NCBI RefSeq assembly: GCF_014648035.1
Contig: NZ_BMQI01000014.1
Coordinates: forward strand, 1-64,000
DNA: 64,000 nucleotides
DNA from: Shewanella algicola
GTDB taxonomy: Bacteria > Pseudomonadota > Gammaproteobacteria > Enterobacterales > Shewanellaceae
Reading direction: 5' to 3'
The notes under the pieces are model-generated. The model saw nothing but the letters and a program-made list of their open reading frames with translations. It was not told where the DNA came from and made no database searches. Numbering within the stretch: the stretch's first letter is position 1; each line of letters starts with the position of its first letter. Position numbers and translations under genes: made by a program. Below are positions 8,856-17,714 of the stretch, in pieces.

Positions 8856-9605
8856 TTAACCCAATGTAAATTGCTGCGAACCGAGATTTCGGGCTTTTCC
8901 GTCATAACGCGTTTCACAAAAGGTCATACTGCCGCTTCGGTGTTTGAGTAATATGCTAGTCGAGCGGGTGCCATACTCTTCGTGTTGAATAAAAATGGAT
9001 GATAATCTGCGTTCCCACTCCATGCTCAGGCCTGTTTGTGGTAAATCGGCATCTGCTGGTTGAGAAGTGTCGAGCATTAATGTGCGTAGGGCTTCCACAT
9101 CGGGTTGAACTGTTTTGGATATGTAACTTTGTAGTGCTTGTTGGCCTTTAGCCATTTTGGGCCATACATCGTCTAACGCACCATTGCTCACCGCATGAAA
9201 TCCTGGTGATAACAATGTCGTTTGCAAGGTTTTACTGTTAAAGCAATACAGTTGTTGCTGTTGTTGAAATACTAAATTGAAAGGGTTGTAGTTGATGGCA
9301 TGTTCGCTTAGCCATTGTGGCGTTATATCAGTCGTACATAACGCATTAACGACCAATTCACCACGACTTCGCACGCCGTTTTGTTGTTCCATTTCTCTTA
9401 TATTGGTTAACCCTGCAAAGTGGCCAAGATCATTCACTCCAAGCCAAGTGCCGCCAGCGAGTTTGTCTTGGCCAGCATAAATAGTCGGTATGGTTGGCCA
9501 GCGATAAGCGGGCTCTGTTGCTCTATGATGAAATTCATCACGATTAGCACAAACAATCAGTGGGTAATCTGGGTGGGCATCAATAGCAACAAATAAAATG
9601 CACAT
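8856..9605 (-). CDS. NRDE (TANGO2-like) family protein
   Basis: 249 residues. The N-terminus MCILFVAIDAHPDYPLIV is followed by CANRDEFHHR, the defining NRDE motif, then GGTWLGVNDLGHFAGLTN. The fold is probably of the Ntn-hydrolase type, with Cys at position 2. Eukaryotic and bacterial relatives of TANGO2 have been linked to heme handling, but the biochemical role is unsettled. The gene lies directly upstream of hemN on the same strand, separated by 184 bp that contain hemN's own likely promoter. Confidence 0.85.
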   Translation of the reverse strand: MCILFVAIDAHPDYPLIVCANRDEFHHRATEPAYRWPTIPTIYAGQDKLAGGTWLGVNDLGHFAGLTNIREMEQQNGVRSRGELVVNALCTTDITPQWLSEHAINYNPFNLVFQQQQQLYCFNSKTLQTTLLSPGFHAVSNGALDDVWPKMAKGQQALQSYISKTVQPDVEALRTLMLDTSQPADADLPQTGLSMEWERRLSSIFIQHEEYGTRSTSILLKHRSGSMTFCETRYDGKARNLGSQQFTLG

Positions 9606-9661
9606 GGGGCTACTCGTTAAAGGACGGTAACCCCATCATAACCATAAATGGTATTTACGGG

Positions 9662-11251
9662 TTATTTATGTTGATGATTGTGCTCTGAGTTATTAGCTTT
9701 AGCATGAGAATGATGATGGCTATGGTCATGACCTTTTGCATGGTCATGTGGCGCAGATTTTATATTAATCATCAAGCGACTTAAAAACTGTCGAGGTCCA
9801 AGGCGTAACAAGCTTGCGCCAAATAATAATACTATCGCCACCAAGCCAATCATATTGACGCTATCTGGCAGATTTAACGTAGCTGTTGAGCTTAATGTCA
9901 CTTGGTCTGCGACCATTAGCCCCGCTAATAAAATAACGCCTAACATTAAGCCTTGTTTCCAATTCATTAATTTTAACTGACCAATACTGAGCACAGGTGC
10001 AGCTAATAACGTAAAGGCAATGGCTATCTGACTCCACCCGCTGTACGCCAAGGCTAATGCCAAAATAACGGTGCCAAGATTACAAAAGCGCATAGGTAAA
10101 AAGACCAACAGTAAAATAAACACCTGTGTCGCTGGGTTCTCTAGTGGTACGGATGGATGACCAATTAAATTAGCCAATACTAAACTTAATATTATCCAAG
10201 GCGCGCTTCGGTCAACGAGTTGGCCAAAACCAAAACGCAACGCTGATTTAGGCTGCGAAGGGTGTGGGTCGGTAATCTCGACTTTAGTGGTTGTCATCAG
10301 CACACCTATCGCCAATAAGCCAAACAGTTGATACAGTGCAAACCAAGGGCCCAGTAGTAGTAAGGTCACCAATAGCGCTTCAGGCCCTGCTAAGCGTTGT
10401 AACCAGCGCAGTGCGAGTGAGTGATGCGATGGTTGTAAACCCAGAGCAAATCGGGCTGTCGCAATAACATAGCTGGCTAATAAAATGGGTGAAATGGTTA
10501 ATAACCAGCTCACAAACTGTTCAGGGCCATGGTTATGATGTGCATGCTCGTGACCTCCTGTGTCCATTAACAATAATAGTGCCAATAAACCTAAGCCTAA
10601 TAAGCTGCCAATGCCTGCCTGGTATTGATATTTTCCTTGCTTGTCTTCGTGCTGATGACCATGAGGTTGATGTAGTACAACATGTAAAATTGAACCGGTT
10701 ACAAATGCTTGTAGATAAACCGTATTTTCCAGGCTTAATTGAGTTAATAACTGCTCACCAGCAAAATAGCCTGCTGCGGTGAGTAACATCATTGCTGCTA
10801 ACACAATACTGGCCCAGCGGGTTCCCACTTGCGGCTTTAATAACCACCAAATAGCCACCCCGACAGGTAGGCGGTGCATAATCACGCCCAAGGCAAGTAA
10901 GATAGAATTGCCTTCTTGCTGTGCGAGCACCATTGCACCACCATCGGTAATGGTGTGCAGTAACAGACCGCCAATACCGAGGGTTAAAGTAATATTATGG
11001 GTAATGTTTGAGTATCGATGAAACAGTTTTTCACTGGCTGTAGGGCCCCAAACACCGAGCAATACAAAAAATAGCGTAACAAAACCGCCGTGCTGAAGCA
11101 GCTCTGGCAATATATGGATGAGCACTAAACCGCCTAGTGAGACGAATATAAACCCGTCTAAGCCTTTGTGCAGCCCACTTCCCGATGAAAAATAACGGTA
11201 AAAAAGTGGCCCAAATAATAATGCGATACAACTAGCGATGAGATAGAGCAT
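9662..11251 (-). CDS. ZIP-like metal transporter fused to permease-like region, His-rich tail
   Basis: About 529 residues from the ATG at 11251; a TTG at 11302 is also open but would lie upstream of the likely -10 at 11286-11291. The first half has ZIP-type spacing of helices with HTITDGG and MHRLPVGVA in places where ZIP transporters carry metal-binding His residues. A His-rich loop (HQPHGHQHEDK) follows, then HEHAHHNHG. The second half has more membrane segments that look like a permease. The C-terminus is very His-rich. Transport of zinc or another divalent metal across the inner membrane is inferred; the exact substrate and direction cannot be read. Confidence 0.7.
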   Translation of the reverse strand: MLYLIASCIALLFGPLFYRYFSSGSGLHKGLDGFIFVSLGGLVLIHILPELLQHGGFVTLFFVLLGVWGPTASEKLFHRYSNITHNITLTLGIGGLLLHTITDGGAMVLAQQEGNSILLALGVIMHRLPVGVAIWWLLKPQVGTRWASIVLAAMMLLTAAGYFAGEQLLTQLSLENTVYLQAFVTGSILHVVLHQPHGHQHEDKQGKYQYQAGIGSLLGLGLLALLLLMDTGGHEHAHHNHGPEQFVSWLLTISPILLASYVIATARFALGLQPSHHSLALRWLQRLAGPEALLVTLLLLGPWFALYQLFGLLAIGVLMTTTKVEITDPHPSQPKSALRFGFGQLVDRSAPWIILSLVLANLIGHPSVPLENPATQVFILLLVFLPMRFCNLGTVILALALAYSGWSQIAIAFTLLAAPVLSIGQLKLMNWKQGLMLGVILLAGLMVADQVTLSSTATLNLPDSVNMIGLVAIVLLFGASLLRLGPRQFLSRLMINIKSAPHDHAKGHDHSHHHSHAKANNSEHNHQHK

Positions 11252-11285
11252 GTTATCCAAGAGTTCAATCGAAAAAAAACGATGC

Positions 11286-11291
11286 AGTATA
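11286..11291 (-). promoter_or_regulatory. -10 element of the ZIP-like gene
   Basis: The minus strand reads TATACT, five of six to the -10 consensus, about 35 bases before the ATG at 11251. The -35 is weak (GCTACA, 17 bases upstream). The site helps to choose the later start codon. Confidence 0.4.
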
Positions 11292-11515
11292 ACATTTTTC
11301 AATTATGTTGTAGCGTGCGAATAGCACAAGCTGAAAAATTTACTTAAAACAGATGAGGTAAGCAATGCTCGACAGTCTGCCATAGGCCACCGTGAAGGTA
11401 GAAGGTTATGCGATTGGAAACAGATTAAACGAATATCTGACTCATTACGTCGATTGTTGTGATGGTTTCGGTATACAATATCGCCACTGTTTTACAAATT
11501 AAAAGATTGTTGTCC

Positions 11516-12112
11516 ATGGATATTTTTTCTGCTGCTGTGATGTTATTTCTGATTATGGATCCCCTCGGTAATTTACCGATTTTTGCCTCCATATTGCGCC
11601 ACATCGATCCCAAAAAACGCCGCAGAGTCTTAATCCGTGAATTATTATTTGCGTTAATTATTATGCTGTCATTCTTGTATGCTGGTGAAGCTATTTTGAA
11701 TTTTCTTAATTTACGTTCAGAATCGGTCAGTATTGCCGGCGGGATTATTCTATTTTTAATTGCGATTAAAATGATTTTCCCATCGCCTGGTGGCGTAGCA
11801 GGATTAGCCGCGGGAGAAGAGCCGTTTATTGTACCTATGGCTATTCCTTTGATGGCTGGCCCGTCTATTTTGGCCGCGTTGATTTTATTAGCACATACCG
11901 ATAGCAGTCGAATGATGGATTGGACCATTGCTTTAGTGTCTGCATGGGCATTAAGTGCGTTTATTTTGATGTTTTACAAATTATTTACCCGTTTATTAGG
12001 CGAAAAAGGCTTAACTGCTGTTGAGCGATTGATGGGTATGGTGCTGGTGATGATTTCAGTGCAAATGCTGCTCGATGGTGTTTCAAATTATATAAGCCAC
12101 ACTGCCAGTTAA
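11516..12112 (+). CDS. yhgN: MarC-family inner membrane protein YhgN
   Basis: 198 residues from the ATG at 11516, which matches the usual length and N-terminus of YhgN; an upstream in-frame ATG at 11459 would add 19 residues of poor quality. The sequence opens with SAAVMLFLIMDPLGNLPIF, the MarC/UPF0056 signature, and has about six membrane helices. The role of the family is not firmly established; it was once linked to multiple antibiotic resistance. It is followed by a terminator at 12137. Confidence 0.9.
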   Translation: MDIFSAAVMLFLIMDPLGNLPIFASILRHIDPKKRRRVLIRELLFALIIMLSFLYAGEAILNFLNLRSESVSIAGGIILFLIAIKMIFPSPGGVAGLAAGEEPFIVPMAIPLMAGPSILAALILLAHTDSSRMMDWTIALVSAWALSAFILMFYKLFTRLLGEKGLTAVERLMGMVLVMISVQMLLDGVSNYISHTAS

Positions 12113-12136
12113 TCCCAATCGGCTGTATTTACTTTT

Positions 12137-12170
12137 AAAACCGACTTTAATGAGTCGGTTTTTTGCTTTT
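12137..12170 (+). terminator. Terminator after yhgN
   Basis: AACCGACT pairs with AGTCGGTT around TTAATG, followed by TTTTGCTTTT. Confidence 0.85.
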
Positions 12171-12301
12171 TCGGCCTTCGTAATGATTTTTTTACTACTT
12201 TTTAATCGAACGGTCATCAATACATTAAACAATGTCTAAGTTTAATTGTAAGTCTATCGTTGCAGCTGTTAATGTCATGTAATTATGGGGTGGGGTGATA
12301 T

Positions 12302-12616
12302 ATGAAGCATATTTTGATTATGTTGGGACTGCTAAGCTTGAGCTTGCAGGGTTGCCAACATCAAGTGACTGAGACGCAAACCAGCAAACAGACCGCAGAA
12401 GGGGTCACACAACCCATCATTAAAGATTGCGGGCCTAGCGCCATGCCGCCGATACGAGATCGCAGCAAGTTAATTGTAAACTTGCGCGCCAAAGGAATAA
12501 TTACCGACGATATGGAGCAGGCACAAATAGATAAAACGGTTGCCGACTATATTGCTAAGCGTCAAAAAGCATTTGAAAAATGCCATAAACCTACACCAAA
12601 TACAGGTAAGTCGTAA
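12302..12616 (+). CDS. Small predicted lipoprotein upstream of the M6 protease
   Basis: 104 residues. MKHILIMLGLLSLSLQGC is a lipoprotein signal with lipobox LQGC, so the mature protein should begin at that Cys and be lipid-anchored. The rest is hydrophilic with two more Cys (DCGPSAMPP and EKCHK) and a helical C-terminal half. I do not recognise a family. Its TAA overlaps the ATG of the protease by one base (TAATG), so the two are translationally coupled. A role tied to secretion, folding or control of the protease is an inference from that coupling only. Confidence 0.75.
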   Translation: MKHILIMLGLLSLSLQGCQHQVTETQTSKQTAEGVTQPIIKDCGPSAMPPIRDRSKLIVNLRAKGIITDDMEQAQIDKTVADYIAKRQKAFEKCHKPTPNTGKS

Positions 12617-15480
12617 TGAGTAAGTTAACTAAATATCAAGGGTTTGCTGTTTCTAGCTTGTTGCTTGCATGCAGCATGGCCGCGGTAGCCGCGCCGCAAA
12701 CGGGCACGCCAACCGATGGCGCTATCATCAATGAACAGCAAGTATTGTATTGGTTAATTAAACGCGGTGAATTAGCAGCAGATGCCAGTGATGCAGAAAA
12801 GCAAGCTGCTGTAGAAGCATTTGTGAGCCGCGGCCGTGATGCCACGTTTAAACCTGCTGCCATTGAAGCCAAAGCGGAGCAAGCGCGTCTTAATCAGTTA
12901 TCACGGTCAAGTAGCAGCAATAAAACTGCTCAATATGCGGCCTCAAATAACACCGTTCAGGCTGACCAAGATATAACTAAAACGGTTAAGGTGTTGGCCG
13001 TGCTGGTGGACTTTCCTGATTTACCTTACGATGCTAACCAGCTTGAGTCTGGGGATACTGCGATGTATTACAGCAGTTACCCCGCATCACATTATCAGCA
13101 ATTGTTGTTCTCAGAGACTGGTTTTACTGGACCCAATAATGAAACGTTACAGTCGGCATATCAATATTTTCAGGCCGTATCGGGCGAGAGTTTCTTTTTT
13201 ACCGGTGACGTAAAAGGTTGGGTTACAGCAGACAATAACGCGGCATATTATGGTGCCAATAATGCTGACGAAGATGATCAAGCCGTGCCTGAATTGGTTA
13301 AAGAGGCGGTGGTTAAAGCGGTTGCTGATATGACCGATGCCGAGTTAGCTTCTTATGATGTAGAAGACCCATACGATTTAGACGGCGACGGTAATTACGA
13401 TGAAGCCGACGGCATTATTGACCATGTAATGCTGTTTCACTCAAGTATTGGTGAAGAAGCGGGTGGCGGTGTATTAGCCGATGATGCTATTTGGTCGCAT
13501 CGCTATTATGTAGACTCTAGCACAAGCGGTTATGCCATACCTGGGCGTGGTGGCCTTAAAGTATTTGGTTATACCGTGCAGCCTATCGACTCTGCTGCCG
13601 GTGTCTGTACCCATGAGTTTGGCCATGACTTAGGTTTACCTGATGAATATGATCTCACTTACAGTGGCGATGGTTCACCCGTAGGTGCTTGGTCGTTAAT
13701 GTCTGACGGCAGTTGGACCGGTAGTATTGCTGGGGCTCAGCCAAGTGGCTTTAGCCCATATGCGAGATCGTATCTTCAACAAAAATATAAAGGCAAATGG
13801 GTTAACGAGCAAAATATTGCCCTAGCCGATTTAACCCGTAGTGGTACAGCAGTACAGTTAAATCATGCGGTTAATGCCGATGCCGTAAACCAGCTATCGA
13901 TAGCCTTGCCCGCTGAAGATATTGCCTTTACAGCTCCTTTCAGTGGCGAGTACCAGTATTATTCTGGCCAAGGCAACATGGTTAATAATGCAATGTCTTT
14001 TGATGTGGCTTTACCTTTAGATACACCATTAGCGCTGACATTTAAAGCACATTGGAACATTGAAATTGATTATGATTATGTGCAAGTGATGGTCGACAGT
14101 GTGGCTATTGCGGGTAACTACACCGCCACAAATAATACTATTTACCCTAGTGTTAAAAACTTTATATCTGGCCAGTCGAGTGATATCAGCACGGCAACGG
14201 GGACAGAGTCTTGGGTTGATCTTAGTTTCGACCTTAGTGCTTATGCTGGCCGCACTGTTCAAATTAGTATGGTGTATAAAACCGATGAAGCTGTAGGCGA
14301 CTATGGTATGGCGATTGATGACATTCAACTTACCAATCAAGGTAGCGCATTTTATGTCGATGGCGCAGAGTCTAGTGGTGTTGCAACCTTATCAGGTTTT
14401 AGCCGCATTGATGATAATCGTCCTGGTAAAGCAAGACGTTATATTGTCCAGCTTCGAAGCCATCAAGGTGTTGATGGTGGATTGTTTTATGAAAAATACG
14501 AACCGGGCGTATTGCTATGGTTAGAGAACTTTAATCAGGACGACAATAACGTTTCAGTGCATCCTGGTGAAGGTTTAATTGGGGTGATTGATGCTGATCA
14601 GAATCTTATTGGCACCCGCAGTACCGACGTGCAAATTCGTGACGCGGCCTTTAGCTTGTATGCTCAAAATAGTTATTCTGGTGACACTCACTTAAGCGCT
14701 GAGTCATTATTTGATGACAGCCGAGATTACAGTGCGCCACTTAAGCCACAAGCAGGTATGATATTACCTGAGTTAGGGTTAACCATGCAGGTAACTGAGC
14801 AAGCCTCCGATAGCAGCACGGCAACCGTTGAGTTTGCCTTAGCTGACAGCAGTGTTTTACCTGACGTGACGCTGACTGCAGAGGTTAGCGCACAAGTAAA
14901 CGGTGCTGATGTGAGTTTTAGTGCTGAGGTGACAGGTGGTAGCGACTACACCTATGCTTGGTCTTTTGGTGATAATGCCACTAGCACAGATGCTGCTCCC
15001 ACTTATACTTATGCACAATCAGGTGATTATGCCGTGAGCGTTGTGGTGAAAGACAGTGCGGGTAATACGGTTACCGCCACAGAGAACGTACGAGTGGTCA
15101 TATTACCTGTTGCTGCGTTTACGTTAACTCAAACGGATGCCAGTGTTAGTATGACAAACCGTTCAACCGAAGGCTTTGGCGGGCTCACTTACCTTTGGAA
15201 TTTTGGTGATGGCAGTGCCTCAAGCACAGTACAAAACCCGAGCTACACTTACACCCAGAGTGGCACTTATGCGGTGACATTAGTCGCAACAGACTCATTA
15301 GGCAATGAATCAACGGTTAGTCAAAATGTGACGATTACGCTTGCTACCACGCCTACTACCACCACGCCAACAGAGACCACATCTACTGACAGTAGCAGTG
15401 GTGGCGGTAGTTTAGGTTGGTTAAGTATGGTGCTGCTGGCACTTTCTGGTGGGTATCGTAAGCGGACTCAAACCGTTTAA
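12616..15480 (+). CDS. Secreted M6-family metalloprotease, PKD repeats, GlyGly-CTERM
   Basis: 954 residues. It has a signal peptide ending near AAVAA, a propeptide-like region, then a peptidase M6 domain that opens with VLAVLVDFPDLPYD and carries zinc motif HEFGHDLGLPDEYD near residue 333. An immune-inhibitor-A-like beta region follows. Two PKD domains (WSFGDNATSTDAAPTYTY and WNFGDGSASSTVQNPSYTY) lie near residues 770-915. The end is Thr-rich, then SSGGGSLGWLSMVLLALSGG and basic residues: a GlyGly-CTERM signal, known to be cut by rhombosortase in type II secreting bacteria. It is probably exported and surface-released. It is coupled to the preceding lipoprotein and followed by a terminator. 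Confidence 0.92.
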   Translation: MSKLTKYQGFAVSSLLLACSMAAVAAPQTGTPTDGAIINEQQVLYWLIKRGELAADASDAEKQAAVEAFVSRGRDATFKPAAIEAKAEQARLNQLSRSSSSNKTAQYAASNNTVQADQDITKTVKVLAVLVDFPDLPYDANQLESGDTAMYYSSYPASHYQQLLFSETGFTGPNNETLQSAYQYFQAVSGESFFFTGDVKGWVTADNNAAYYGANNADEDDQAVPELVKEAVVKAVADMTDAELASYDVEDPYDLDGDGNYDEADGIIDHVMLFHSSIGEEAGGGVLADDAIWSHRYYVDSSTSGYAIPGRGGLKVFGYTVQPIDSAAGVCTHEFGHDLGLPDEYDLTYSGDGSPVGAWSLMSDGSWTGSIAGAQPSGFSPYARSYLQQKYKGKWVNEQNIALADLTRSGTAVQLNHAVNADAVNQLSIALPAEDIAFTAPFSGEYQYYSGQGNMVNNAMSFDVALPLDTPLALTFKAHWNIEIDYDYVQVMVDSVAIAGNYTATNNTIYPSVKNFISGQSSDISTATGTESWVDLSFDLSAYAGRTVQISMVYKTDEAVGDYGMAIDDIQLTNQGSAFYVDGAESSGVATLSGFSRIDDNRPGKARRYIVQLRSHQGVDGGLFYEKYEPGVLLWLENFNQDDNNVSVHPGEGLIGVIDADQNLIGTRSTDVQIRDAAFSLYAQNSYSGDTHLSAESLFDDSRDYSAPLKPQAGMILPELGLTMQVTEQASDSSTATVEFALADSSVLPDVTLTAEVSAQVNGADVSFSAEVTGGSDYTYAWSFGDNATSTDAAPTYTYAQSGDYAVSVVVKDSAGNTVTATENVRVVILPVAAFTLTQTDASVSMTNRSTEGFGGLTYLWNFGDGSASSTVQNPSYTYTQSGTYAVTLVATDSLGNESTVSQNVTITLATTPTTTTPTETTSTDSSSGGGSLGWLSMVLLALSGGYRKRTQTV

Positions 15481-15507
15481 CGATTAGATTATCGACACAA
15501 CCCATAA

Positions 15508-15541
15508 AAAGCCCGTTACTTTACATAATGGGCTTTTTTAT
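15508..15541. terminator. Terminator between protease and ubiC
   Basis: AGCCCGTTA and TAATGGGCT form a stem followed by TTTTTTA on the plus strand. A-rich flanking bases allow it to serve the convergent ubiC gene too. It overlaps the ubiC stop codon by a few bases. Confidence 0.8.
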
Positions 15542-16119
15542 TGCGGTGCGGCCAAATTTTTATTGATGTAATCAACTGCAGCGGGTAAAAAAATCTCGCT
15601 AACAATCAGTTGTGAATCGAGTAAATTAAAATAACGCCTTCGCCCCCACAAGCTCGATGCCACATGCTGGTTAAGGCTTGTGGCTAATGCCGCAAGTCTG
15701 CCACAGGTTTCGAACTGGGCCACTTCGATATCACCAGGGGTAATATCTGGGCTGGTAAATAATACCTCTCCAAGCGGGCGGGTTCCTAAACCTTCAAAAT
15801 GATGGCTCTGAGTATGTAAAATATTTTGCGGGATTAATGTGCGGGCAAACACCCAAGGTGTGCCATCAAGGCATAATAGTACTTCACGGATCCAAACCGG
15901 TTCATTGTGGCTTGGAAACTCATGTTCAAGAGGTGAGAGCAAATGCTCCCCAAGGACTTTGACTTCAAAATGGCGACAATGGGTTTTAAGTCGTTGGGTT
16001 AAACTGCCTGGCGCTAATAACCAGTCTTTAAGTTGGTTATCGGGTAAGGAATCGATTTTTTGTGGCGAAAACCAATGAATTGATTCACCATATGGAAAGC
16101 TAACACTGGTCACGTTCAT
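15538..16119 (-). CDS. ubiC: Chorismate pyruvate-lyase
   Basis: 193 residues. It removes pyruvate from chorismate to give 4-hydroxybenzoate, the first step of ubiquinone synthesis. Family features seen are [14 protein letters not shown], a REVLLCLDG region, [14 protein letters not shown] and [11 protein letters not shown], which hold the conserved Arg, Gly-Thr-Arg and Trp-Gly-Arg-Arg stretches. Length fits. It is convergent with the protease gene and divergent from the FliL-like gene. UbiA is not next to it in this window. Confidence 0.88.
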   Translation of the reverse strand: MNVTSVSFPYGESIHWFSPQKIDSLPDNQLKDWLLAPGSLTQRLKTHCRHFEVKVLGEHLLSPLEHEFPSHNEPVWIREVLLCLDGTPWVFARTLIPQNILHTQSHHFEGLGTRPLGEVLFTSPDITPGDIEVAQFETCGRLAALATSLNQHVASSLWGRRRYFNLLDSQLIVSEIFLPAAVDYINKNLAAPQ

Positions 16120-16245
16120 CTAAAACTCGTTACAATATACCTCAACGGCAATAGTCTATCATGTCGTGAATCACCAAACACGCCTCAAGGTGTGGACAAC
16201 ATGGCCGATTTAATTAACGTTACATCTTTAGGAGTGTCTCTTATT

Positions 16246-16644
16246 ATGAAAAAATGGTTTTTTACGTTAGTTATTTGGTGCTGTGTTTCATTAAACGTCA
16301 ACGCGGCAGATGAAGGTGTTGAAGATTACGCATATTATGGCTTTGAGCCTGATATCGTGACTAATTATATTTCTAATCGTAAAAAGTTAGGTTTTGTTAA
16401 GATCAGTGTTGAGTTGATGGTAAAAGATCCTAATGATCTTGTGAGTTTAGAGCACCACGACCCGCTATTACGCTCAGCTATAGTTGAGATTCTGGGTAAC
16501 CAGTCTGAAGATAAAGTGAAATCGCTATCTGGACGTGAAGAAATTCGCCGTGAATGCTATGAAACCGTTAACCGTTTAATGGAGCAAGAAGTTGGCCGTG
16601 CAATCGTGGTTAATTTACTGTTCACCAAATACTTATACGATTAA
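16246..16644 (+). CDS. FliL-domain protein with signal peptide
   Basis: 132 residues from the ATG at 16246, chosen because AGGAG lies about 10 bases upstream and a clean signal peptide follows (MKKWFFTLVIWCCVSLNVNA). An earlier in-frame ATG at 16192 has neither. The mature part looks like the C-terminal domain of FliL: FVKISVELMVKDPNDL, then LLRSAIVEILGNQ, and VGRAIVVNLLFTKYLYD. FliL modulates the flagellar motor, but no other flagellar gene is near, and it has a signal sequence in place of the usual N-terminal anchor. Its stop overlaps the next start (TAATG). Confidence 0.8.
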   Translation: MKKWFFTLVIWCCVSLNVNAADEGVEDYAYYGFEPDIVTNYISNRKKLGFVKISVELMVKDPNDLVSLEHHDPLLRSAIVEILGNQSEDKVKSLSGREEIRRECYETVNRLMEQEVGRAIVVNLLFTKYLYD

Positions 16645-17705
16645 TGACCTATCCCAAATCTCGTGTTGGTCGAGCTAAGCAACCTACAAGTAAACGCTCG
16701 CCAATGGCACAGAAAAAAGCGCCACAGAGCAAAACCATAATCAAAACGTTACACCCTCGTAATGCTCACCAGCATGGTTATGATTTTGACAAGTTAGTTA
16801 GTGTAATGCCGTCATTAGCGACTTTTGTGCGGCCTAATCCTTATGGAAATCCATCAATCGACTTTGCTGACCCTCAAGCTGTTAAGGCGTTAAATGCGGC
16901 GCTGTTGCTCAGTGAGTACAAAATCAAAGCATGGGATATTCCGTCAGGATATTTATGCCCCCCAGTGCCTGGACGTGTCGATTATTTGCACTACATTGCT
17001 GACTTATTAGCATTAAAAGGTCACATTAAACGTGGAGCAGGAATACGCGCGTTAGATATTGGTACCGGTGCCAATGGCATTTATCCTTTGTTGGGGATTA
17101 CCACCTATGGTTGGCAATTTGTTGCTTCAGATATTGATCCAGCATCGATTGATAACGTGGCTCATATTGTCAAGCAAAACCCTGATATTGCTGCAAACTT
17201 ACAGCTAAGGTTACAACCCGACCCTCAGGCTATTTTTAGTGGCATTATTATTAAAAACGAACGTTTTGATGTCACCATGTGTAACCCGCCTTTTCATCGT
17301 TCTTTAGCCGAAGCCTCCGCAGGTACTTTGCGTAAGGTGACTAATCTCGCTAAAAGCCAACAACAAAAACACGGCAAAACCTCAAGCAATTTATCTGCAG
17401 TACAAACTAATCCTAAGTTGAATTTTGGTGGGCAAAAAGCTGAGCTGTGGTGCGATGGCGGCGAGCAACAATTTTTAGCTAATATGATCAACCAAAGTAA
17501 AGCGTTTGCCAGTCAAGTACTGTGGTTTACTTCGTTAGTCTCAAAGTCCGATAACCTCAAGCCATGCTATCAACTGCTTAAGCAATTAAATGCGGTTGAA
17601 GTAAAAACCATTGAGATGGCCCAAGGTAATAAAGTGACTCGCATTTTGGCGTGGAGCTTTATCCCCACGCAATTACATCAGCAGTGGGGACAATTACGAG
17701 GTTAG
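16644..17705 (+). CDS. rlmF: 23S rRNA (adenine-1618-N6)-methyltransferase
   Basis: 353 residues. It methylates A1618 of 23S rRNA with S-adenosylmethionine. The N-terminus is basic, then LHPRNAHQHGYDFDKL, a typical RlmF opening. The SAM-binding motif is ALDIGTGANGIYPLLG and the catalytic motif of N6-adenine methyltransferases is CNPPFHRSLAEAS. It is coupled to the FliL-like gene by a one-base overlap and ends just before the convergent fdhD. Confidence 0.93.
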   Translation: MTYPKSRVGRAKQPTSKRSPMAQKKAPQSKTIIKTLHPRNAHQHGYDFDKLVSVMPSLATFVRPNPYGNPSIDFADPQAVKALNAALLLSEYKIKAWDIPSGYLCPPVPGRVDYLHYIADLLALKGHIKRGAGIRALDIGTGANGIYPLLGITTYGWQFVASDIDPASIDNVAHIVKQNPDIAANLQLRLQPDPQAIFSGIIIKNERFDVTMCNPPFHRSLAEASAGTLRKVTNLAKSQQQKHGKTSSNLSAVQTNPKLNFGGQKAELWCDGGEQQFLANMINQSKAFASQVLWFTSLVSKSDNLKPCYQLLKQLNAVEVKTIEMAQGNKVTRILAWSFIPTQLHQQWGQLRG

Positions 17706-17714
17706 CTTGAGGTG

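Noticed and set aside
11425-11928. 167-codon frame antisense to yhgN
   Set aside because: It is the shadow of a real membrane protein gene. Its Lys, Ile and Asn-rich sequence is what the antisense of such a gene gives.
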